Both the position numbers and the translations under genes were made by a program. Positions 57,475 through 64,000 of a DNA stretch of 64,000 bases are shown here, one piece after another. The stretch is from Endozoicomonas montiporae CL-33. Lineage in GTDB: Bacteria; Pseudomonadota; Gammaproteobacteria; Pseudomonadales; Endozoicomonadaceae. Position 1 is the stretch's first letter; each line of letters opens with the position of its first letter. The notes beneath the pieces are model-generated. The model worked only from the letters and a program-made list of their open reading frames with translations, did no database searches and was not told where the DNA came from. Location: the NCBI RefSeq assembly GCF_001583435.1, contig NZ_CP013251.1, positions 2,803,215 through 2,867,214 on the forward strand, in the 5' to 3' direction.

Positions 57475-57479
57475 GTTCG

Positions 57480-57871
57480 CAAATTAGGATAAATCAACCG
57501 TATTTTTGTGGGTTCGAACACAGGTAAATCTTGTATAAATGTACCAGATTTAAGTGGCTACTCTTTTACTTGATAGTAATTGAGGCTGGCCTGCGCCCGC
57601 TGTCTATGTTAATTGTTGAACGCAACAATAGGTCATTGCACAGTGTTGCATATCAACTGAAAACACACAGTCCTGATTTATTTTCATTTAAAAAGCGATG
57701 ACTCAATAGATAATTCAAACCATTAACTAACGAAAGCAAACAAGTAACCTGCTGTAAATAATTAAGCATAAATTGTAGATTTAAAAGAAACTTATCGAGT
57801 TTTTTAAAATTATCTAACTCGCAATATATTCCCAATGAAAAAATAGTGTAATTGTTGAGACAGCAGTAAAA
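57480..57871. other. AT-rich intergenic stretch
   Basis: Nearly 400 bp between two minus-strand genes. It contains a short palindrome (ATTGTTG and CAACAAT around AACG, at about 57611-57628) and no convincing gene. A 60-codon frame at 57653-57835 starts at TTG without a ribosome site and is not accepted. Confidence 0.4.
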
Positions 57872-58279
57872 TTACATAAGCTTGATAGTTTTTCTTTTAC
57901 GGGTTTTATTAAAAACACGATCAAATTCAATCAGGTAAGAGTGGTACTTAACGGAACCCGGTTGCAAGCCCTGCTCCTTTGCATAGCGTTTTGGGTTGTT
58001 ACTGGATGCACGCATGGCATCTTTTCTGGCCTGGTCTTTGGAACTCATGATGGACCAGATCGTTTTTCGGGACATGGGCATATAGTCTGCCACCAGACCG
58101 CGGTGTGGATCGAGCTTCACTGACACGACACAATTGTCATCTTCGCTGATAGCCATAACACTCATACCACGATTATCGCGAATGGCTTCCCGTAGTTTAC
58201 TTTTTCCATCTCTGGAAATAATCTGACCACCGTCGCTAATAAAAAAGCTGACACCTGGCTCTGTTGTATAAGAATGCAT
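57872..58279 (-). CDS. Hypothetical protein
   Basis: 135 residues, no recognised domain. Compact beta-rich N-half (VSFFISDGGQIISRDGKSKL, CVVSVKLDPHRGLVADYMP) and a basic helical C-half with many Lys and Arg (RKDAMRASSNNPKRYAKEQG, ending KTRKRKTIKLM), which could bind nucleic acid. An AGGGAG ribosome site supports the ATG. It is isolated between long AT-rich gaps, which may suggest horizontal origin. Confidence 0.6.
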   Translation of the reverse strand: MHSYTTEPGVSFFISDGGQIISRDGKSKLREAIRDNRGMSVMAISEDDNCVVSVKLDPHRGLVADYMPMSRKTIWSIMSSKDQARKDAMRASSNNPKRYAKEQGLQPGSVKYHSYLIEFDRVFNKTRKRKTIKLM

Positions 58280-58784
58280 ACACTCTCCCTTATCGAAGTG
58301 AAATGACTATTGCTTGATGCTGCGTGATGACTGACTTTTTTATTCGTTATTTTTGCGTGACATAAATTAGCAAAACCCATTTAAAGCGACAAGGCTACTG
58401 ATTGGCAAAAGCTATGTTACAGATTGTTAAATCAAATTAATGCAATGTTAAAGTCTACATCGTCAAAAATATTGATCATTTAAAGTGATTGTATTTAAAC
58501 CAATGATCAATACAGACTGTCTGATTCAGACATTTTATAAAGACAGAACGATCATATACTGATACCTGATTGTCCATACTGGTCATTTGGCGATTTATTC
58601 ATCGATCAAAGCTTTTCATCTCTGAACCAAACAGTTACATAAAAAACTTAAATGAAATTGAGTAAATTTTTTGTAAGCTCACCAATTGGCGCACTAATGA
58701 TCTTTTTTTAAACAGTTCTATCTGAACAATGCGCCTTCAGGTGCAACAATAACCAAGGCTCGCTGTAAGTCTTTAACAATTTAA
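58280..58784. other. AT-rich intergenic stretch
   Basis: About 500 bp between the hypothetical gene and the AsmA gene. It is rich in A and T and contains no open frame that looks coding. The promoter of the hypothetical gene should lie at its left end; nothing else was seen. Confidence 0.4.
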
Positions 58785-58813
58785 GGGTACTCAAGCCAAA
58801 GCCCGAAGTACCC
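58785..58813 (-). terminator. Hairpin behind the AsmA gene
   Basis: GGGTACT and AGTACCC pair over a 15-base loop, 22 bp beyond the AsmA stop. No T-run is visible. Confidence 0.45.
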
Positions 58814-58835
58814 ATCATCAACAGGTAATATGAAT

Positions 58836-61800
58836 TTACTTCAAAGGCGGTTTAACAGACTCGTTGTACATCTGTGTACAGAGATGACTGCCGTTTTCTT
58901 CCAGTGGCTGTTCCAGTAACCAGCGAAGCGGTGCTACCACCGGGCTGGTCAGGAACCGAATCGTTGTGACAATCAGTTCACCAGACGGTATGCCAAAGCC
59001 AAAGTCATTGAAACTGCCGCTCACCATCACTGGCAATGACAAGCCAAATATCTGCGCGGTTTTGGCTCTGGGTACCAGCACCAGGTTGATTTTCTCATGG
59101 GTAAAGTCAATGTCGGAATGCCCCAGTACCTGCATTTTCGAAGTGTCCAGCATCAGAACATTGTCTTTCATCTGGCCATCCTCCAGTTGAAAGGTTCCGA
59201 CGGCACAGTTCAGCTGGGAAGGATCACTGGGACCCAGTCGGGGCAATACCGCTGTCGCCAGACCAACGGCCCAGAGATCGATAATTCCGGCTTCAAAGTC
59301 TCTTGGCCATACTGCAAACCCAAAATCTCCCTTAGCATGGCTGAACAGGTCTTCCGGTGTTTGCGCCACAGTCTCAATATCCATTCTGAAGCTGATGTCA
59401 CCCTGCATTTTCGTATAAGGATCAATGCGACGGGCCAACACACCGTAATCCAGACGATCGATATCGGCTTTCAGGCCAATGGCAAATCCATCTTCCTGCG
59501 CCCTCAGGTGACCATGAGCATTGATCTCACCACCGGGCAAAGCAATATAGAGTGGGTTAAGAGACAGATCACCTTCCTGAAGTTTCAGGTACAACTGACC
59601 TTCACCCAGATGATCGTCGCCTGATAACACTTCATCAACGTCCAGACGGAAATTCATGTTCAGGCGATGAAGAATTTCGGCACTGAGCAGTGATGGCTCT
59701 TCTTCATCATTTTCTGCCGGTGTCTCAGCCACCGTTTCCTCTTCATTATCTTCGCTGGACCAGGCTTTCCAGTCACCGGTTCTGAAGTCATTAAGCTGAA
59801 TCGATGAGGCTGTCAGCTGGATATCCAGCTCCGGTTTACTTTCAGTCTTCAGTTCAATCTTCCCCGTCAGTTCACTGTCGCCTACCGTGATTTTTGACTG
59901 GGCTATTTCAAAGCCGGTGGGTTTCATACCTAAACGACCATTGACACCGACTGGACCATAAGGCGGCATATCAACATCCAGCAGCGGGTTCAGTCTGGTC
60001 AGTGACGGCGTTTTAAAGATAAGTCCGAGTCTGGCTGTACGCCGTTCGATAGGCAGGTTCACCATGGCATAGGACATAAACGTCATATCATTAATATGTG
60101 CCGACAGCTGCATATTGACGTTTTTTGGATTGGTCAGCAGACGGTTCAGCGGGTTAAAGCTGACTTCAAACGTCACAGGCAGATTTTTCAGCTCACCGTC
60201 CATTTTCAGCGTTGTTCGCAGATTTGGACGGGCTGTGATGGTTCCGGCATTCAGCAATACATCAGAGACTTCGCCATTGCCATTATTCAGACGAAGCAAA
60301 CCACCATCCAGTGCGGCCTGCAGTTCAACTGTTCTGATCAGTTCCGCAATGGTTTCACCGCGTAACTTGAGGTTAAAGCGGGCTTTGTCCAAAGTGACAT
60401 CAACGTCGTCAATGACGCCCAGCTCGGACATCATACGACCAAAGTCAGGTCGATCAACATTCAGATTAAAGTCGGATGCAATGGTTTGGTGACGTAAATC
60501 CAGTGCCAGATCACCATAGAAATAGGAACCTGCATAAATAGCCGACAGTGGACTGGGTTTTAGCCGACCATCACGGATATAGCCGGAGAATTTCAGGTCA
60601 CTGAGGGTTTGTCCTGCGACAAACAGTGAGTCCATGCGGAAATCAATATCGGCATCGGCAATGTAGATCTCGTCAGCCAGCAGCGGCACATCCAGCTTAA
60701 AGCCATCTTCCGATGGTGTGTCATTGCTCTTTTGTCCGGTTGCTTGTCCGGTTGATGGTGCTTCACCCTCTGGAAACTCTTTACCCTCAGGAAACAAGGT
60801 CACCAACTGGTCAACATTGAGTCTGGGTAATCTGGCCACTATTTTCGCGAGTCCACCCTCTTCTTTGCGAATCCAGTCAATGTCCAGTTTGCCGGTCGAT
60901 TCACCAATCACCAGTTGCGATAAGGCAATGCCCAGAGATGCCCGCTGATTATGCAGACTGCCGCGAAAACGCATGGGTTCTTTAACATCAGGTTTTACCC
61001 CCAACCATCTGGACAGGTCACCCAGATGAGTCGCATTCATTTCAATGGCAAACTGACTGTTTTCACCAAAGCCGGATTCGGCAACAAAACCTTTTGCACT
61101 GGCGGTAAAGGCCGGACTGTTCACCTGCAGATCAAGATGCCAGTCTTTACCCCTGCGAATGGCGATCAGTGGGTCGGCCTGCATCGTGATGTCTACCGGA
61201 ATAGACAAAAGATCGGCATCCACGGACACTTCCGTATTCTTCGTCAGCCCCATGCTGGCATTGGCTGTTCGAACCCGCCAGTCTTCATTGTCATTGACCA
61301 GCAAGCGCCCGTTCTCCATTGCCAGTTCCAGACGGGCATTGCGAATCAGGCGAGCCACCGAGCGACCTCTTGAATGAACATTCAGAGAGAAAGCATCCAC
61401 CTCCCCTTTGGCAGGTGCTTCCATCAGCCATGCCATTAAAGGACCAATATTGGCTTGCTGTGCCGACAGCGCCGCTTCTGTACGAATACGGCGCTCACTG
61501 GCCGTAGTTTCCCAGTGACCGGAAAGGTTGATGCCTTCAATCACCACCGACACCGGTGCTTTCAATTGACCGTCAGCCATTTCAACGGTGATGTGAGTAT
61601 CCGACACGGATACCGGTAAACCAATCGTTTCACCGATTTCAACATCAAGATTAACCACTGCACTGTTTAACCAGTTGTTCACCAGCTGATTGAGGGGGAG
61701 AACCTCTTCTTCAGGTTCGCTGTCCTGACTGGCAGTAGCCGTGTTTGGCTCCTGAACCTCCGGGTCATCCTCCGTCGTATCCGCCTGTTCCAGCCAGGGG

Positions 61801-62837
61801 GTAAAGTTCAGCTGGTTCATGGACAAGCTGCCACTCAGTCGTGGTGGCTTGCCACGCCGAACTTCCAGCTGGCCGGACAGATCACTCTCTGCCAGCTCAA
61901 TGTTGATGTCGTTCAGAAGCAGAGCAGCCGGGTTCATCGTCACACGACTGTCTACCGATATGGGTGCCATGCGTGCCACTTCGCTGCCAGCAAAGGTTTC
62001 GAGTACCGGAGCTGTGGGTGCCCTGATTTCAAGCTGGAACTGAGAATCCTGCTTTTTAGCCAGGTTAAACTCTCCTTGTATGCTCAGGCGGGCATCGTCC
62101 AGCATGGCTTGCAGCTCAATATTGCCTGCCTGTCCCTTCAGGTGCTGGCTGAGTGCTGTTTTGGCATTCACTGCCCAGCCAACACCCTGCATTTCTCCCT
62201 CGGCATGAAAAACCAGGTTATCGGCGTCGTCTGCTGACAGAACCAGATCATCCATACGCCCATCAAACTGTATGTCGTCCTGCTGGTCGTCGTAGACAAA
62301 TGACAAGTTCTTAACAGCCACCTGTTGGTCAATCTTCAGCTCAAAGCCGGATGGCAGGCCGGAGCTTCCTGATGAGCTGGCAGGAGAATCATTCGCCGAG
62401 CTGTTTTTATCAGGCTCAGTGCTATCTATCTCCCAGTTGGCTTTCCCCTGCTCGCTACGTTCCAGTCGAACAGCGACGTTTTCAGCCAGAATATGATCAA
62501 TATCAACCGTATTACGTAACAGTGGCAATACACCTATTTTGGCGCTGATCAGGCCAACATCCACCATTGACGCTTCAGGGTTTGAGCGAGGGGCGAGTCG
62601 AGCGTTGGTAATTTTGACAGAGGGGCGAAGAGACACTCTGGCTTCGATATCGCCCTCCAACGCCAGATGATAGGGCAATGCGTTATTGGCCACTCCCAGA
62701 ATAGTATCTCGCCATGGACTCAGGTCAACACGAAAGCCGATGGTGAGAAAAAACAGTAGTAGAAGAAGCAGTACAGCAATGACTGCCAGAAATCGTTTTG
62801 TAAATTTAATGAGAATATTCACCAGCCAGTCCAACAT
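58836..62837 (-). CDS. Large AsmA-family protein
   Basis: 1333 residues. One N-terminal membrane helix (about 15-34), AsmA N-domain (LSPWRDTILGVANNALPYHL, LRPSVKITNARLAPRSNPEA), a very long beta-groove region and an AsmA_2-like C-terminal domain with SLNPLYIALPGGEINAHGHL and FDWAVW-like motifs (GDFGFAVWPRDFEAGIIDLW). Acidic linkers rich in Glu, Asp and Ser sit near 370 and 1050. AsmA-like proteins bridge the envelope and are thought to move lipids between membranes. This is larger than E. coli AsmA (617). It is the same superfamily as TamB at 47154. Confidence 0.9.
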   Translation of the reverse strand: MLDWLVNILIKFTKRFLAVIAVLLLLLLFFLTIGFRVDLSPWRDTILGVANNALPYHLALEGDIEARVSLRPSVKITNARLAPRSNPEASMVDVGLISAKIGVLPLLRNTVDIDHILAENVAVRLERSEQGKANWEIDSTEPDKNSSANDSPASSSGSSGLPSGFELKIDQQVAVKNLSFVYDDQQDDIQFDGRMDDLVLSADDADNLVFHAEGEMQGVGWAVNAKTALSQHLKGQAGNIELQAMLDDARLSIQGEFNLAKKQDSQFQLEIRAPTAPVLETFAGSEVARMAPISVDSRVTMNPAALLLNDINIELAESDLSGQLEVRRGKPPRLSGSLSMNQLNFTPWLEQADTTEDDPEVQEPNTATASQDSEPEEEVLPLNQLVNNWLNSAVVNLDVEIGETIGLPVSVSDTHITVEMADGQLKAPVSVVIEGINLSGHWETTASERRIRTEAALSAQQANIGPLMAWLMEAPAKGEVDAFSLNVHSRGRSVARLIRNARLELAMENGRLLVNDNEDWRVRTANASMGLTKNTEVSVDADLLSIPVDITMQADPLIAIRRGKDWHLDLQVNSPAFTASAKGFVAESGFGENSQFAIEMNATHLGDLSRWLGVKPDVKEPMRFRGSLHNQRASLGIALSQLVIGESTGKLDIDWIRKEEGGLAKIVARLPRLNVDQLVTLFPEGKEFPEGEAPSTGQATGQKSNDTPSEDGFKLDVPLLADEIYIADADIDFRMDSLFVAGQTLSDLKFSGYIRDGRLKPSPLSAIYAGSYFYGDLALDLRHQTIASDFNLNVDRPDFGRMMSELGVIDDVDVTLDKARFNLKLRGETIAELIRTVELQAALDGGLLRLNNGNGEVSDVLLNAGTITARPNLRTTLKMDGELKNLPVTFEVSFNPLNRLLTNPKNVNMQLSAHINDMTFMSYAMVNLPIERRTARLGLIFKTPSLTRLNPLLDVDMPPYGPVGVNGRLGMKPTGFEIAQSKITVGDSELTGKIELKTESKPELDIQLTASSIQLNDFRTGDWKAWSSEDNEEETVAETPAENDEEEPSLLSAEILHRLNMNFRLDVDEVLSGDDHLGEGQLYLKLQEGDLSLNPLYIALPGGEINAHGHLRAQEDGFAIGLKADIDRLDYGVLARRIDPYTKMQGDISFRMDIETVAQTPEDLFSHAKGDFGFAVWPRDFEAGIIDLWAVGLATAVLPRLGPSDPSQLNCAVGTFQLEDGQMKDNVLMLDTSKMQVLGHSDIDFTHEKINLVLVPRAKTAQIFGLSLPVMVSGSFNDFGFGIPSGELIVTTIRFLTSPVVAPLRWLLEQPLEENGSHLCTQMYNESVKPPLK

Positions 62838-63044
62838 CGAGCCTTATCGCTACCGAAACCGGCAGTGATAAAGCGTCATGGTCAATCAATAAAGCTGGAT
62901 GATACAACAGACAGGAGGGATTGCCAGAGGCGAGAGGTCAATGAGAAGAAAGAAAGGCAGGGTTAATCGTCAGGTTTAGCCGTATCGCCTAAATATAAGA
63001 CAATGGTTATATAATTACGACCAAACCTGATCAAGTAGCAGGCA

Positions 63045-64000
63045 TTATGAGCTGGATGAAAAAGGAGTACCTTCCGGAATATCCAGTGTCCGGGTCGGGA
63101 AAGCAAATTCGGCGCCGTGACGGGTCACTATTTCACCAACGCCCATTAGAATATCCTGACGGGTCTTCATGTACACTGACCAGTCAATGTCCACTGTAAA
63201 ACAGCGAACCAGTAAATCCAGTGAACTGGCTCCGTAATCCGTAAAACGTGCCAGAGCATCGCGCCCATGATCGACCCCTTCGTGCCGGGCGAGATAAGCA
63301 TCAATATCCTGGATAATGGCGTTTAATTTGGAAAAATCCTGATAGCGTAAGCCAATGATGACATTGATGCGCCGGTTCTGCATGCGCGAGGGATTGATCA
63401 CCGCCAGATTGGTAAACAGTGCGTTAGGGACATAAACCGGTGTTCGGTCATAGCCGCGTATGCGGGTCTGACGCCAGCCAATGTGTTCAACAAAGCCTTC
63501 GATCTGTTGGTTCTGCAGACTGATTTTATCGCCAACAACAAAAGGACGATCCATATAAATGGTCAGCCCGCCGAACAGGTTCGCCAGCATATCTTTGGCT
63601 GCCAGACCAACGGCCAGCCCCCCTACTCCACCAAATGCCAGCAGCCCGCTGATACTGACACCCAAGTTCTGTAGCAGGGTGAGTACAATGGCCATGGTCA
63701 AACCGATTTGCAGCAGTTTAATCATAAACTCCAGCGTTGCCTTATCCATTTTAACGGCACGTCGGTTGGTCTGATAAAAGCTGTTTCGCACCAGACGGAG
63801 ATAACGGATCAGCAACGAATAAATGAGCAGTATCAACACAATACGGCGAACCTGCCCCACCAGTTCGGCCTCTTCCAGATGGATGTATTCCAGCAGAAAA
63901 TCCACCATCAGACTGACACCAAGCAACAGCACAGCCAGCGTCAGCACCGGTCTGGCAGCTCTGGCCAGCGTGTCGTCCCAGTGACTGGAGGTTTTGTCAA
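63045..64000 (-). CDS. MscS-family mechanosensitive channel, 5' end outside the window
   Basis: At least 318 residues, open to the right edge. Three or more membrane helices, then the pore helix ISGLLAFGGVGGLAVGLAAK with the Gly/Ala pattern, DMLANLFGGLTIYMDRPFVV and VGDKISLQ, and a beta-barrel cytoplasmic domain (HIGWRQTRIRGYDRTPVYVP, RRINVIIGLRY). These channels open under membrane tension to release solutes. The upstream frame reads DDTLARAARPVLTLA, so a longer N-terminal part is expected. Confidence 0.88.
   Translation of the reverse strand, partial: DKTSSHWDDTLARAARPVLTLAVLLLGVSLMVDFLLEYIHLEEAELVGQVRRIVLILLIYSLLIRYLRLVRNSFYQTNRRAVKMDKATLEFMIKLLQIGLTMAIVLTLLQNLGVSISGLLAFGGVGGLAVGLAAKDMLANLFGGLTIYMDRPFVVGDKISLQNQQIEGFVEHIGWRQTRIRGYDRTPVYVPNALFTNLAVINPSRMQNRRINVIIGLRYQDFSKLNAIIQDIDAYLARHEGVDHGRDALARFTDYGASSLDLLVRCFTVDIDWSVYMKTRQDILMGVGEIVTRHGAEFAFPTRTLDIPEGTPFSSSS

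Noticed and set aside
57653..57835. 60-residue minus-strand frame in the AT-rich gap
   Set aside because: TTG start without a ribosome site and low-complexity content.

Overview
The window looks like a chromosomal segment of a marine gammaproteobacterium, most likely Endozoicomonas or a close relative (Oceanospirillales). The grounds are the E. coli-like housekeeping neighbourhoods (mltD, gloB, a yafS-like gene, rnhA and dnaQ; tamA-tamB), moderate GC, very many insertion sequences, and long secreted or membrane proteins with eukaryotic-type domains, as expected of an invertebrate symbiont. This assignment is inferred from gene content only.

Layout. 1-2.4 kb: a minus-strand gene for an exported RING-finger/OTU-like protein that runs into a 114-bp tandem array of zinc-finger modules and is broken by a one-base deletion. 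2.4-6.1 kb: hypothetical genes, one split by an intact ISKra4-type element with an 8-bp target duplication. 6.2-12.5 kb: housekeeping genes (xthA, a MOSC protein, tatD, a CDF metal transporter, a glutaredoxin-like protein, a KefB-type antiporter). 12.7-16.5 kb: two large membrane proteins of unknown function and two small membrane proteins. 16.7-18.9 kb: sulfite reductase plus DUF934. 19-23 kb: a decayed ISNCY element, a second CPA2 antiporter, and an IS5 remnant fused to the last repeat of a lost hemopexin-like gene. 23-31 kb: sohB, nudC, a repeat-rich stretch, then dnaQ, rnhA, the yafS-like gene, gloB and mltD. A small inverted-repeat element sits upstream of dnaQ.

31-36.5 kb: three tandem YejA-like peptide-binding proteins directly behind mltD, with no permease genes. 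36.5-39.8 kb: two paralogous secreted proteins with a DM9/DUF3421-like C-terminus. 40-45.3 kb: an insertion-sequence cluster (IS110, a DDE element, IS200 and IS256 remnants) that has removed most of a porin gene. 45.4-52.2 kb: an Fe-S photolyase with its DUF2256 partner, then tamB and tamA. 52.2-56.9 kb: a membrane-protein gene split by IS3, an aldehyde dehydrogenase, and an intact IS1. 56.9-64 kb: a TPR-like gene under a strong Fur box, a small hypothetical gene, a giant AsmA protein, and the 3' part of an MscS-type channel that leaves the window.

The housekeeping genes serve DNA repair and replication fidelity, ion and redox balance, sulfur assimilation and outer-membrane/peptidoglycan maintenance. 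The most unusual content is the secreted eukaryotic-like proteins (RING/OTU/zinc finger, DM9-like pair, hemopexin remnant) and the many gene disruptions by mobile elements. No rRNA, tRNA or CRISPR array was recognised.
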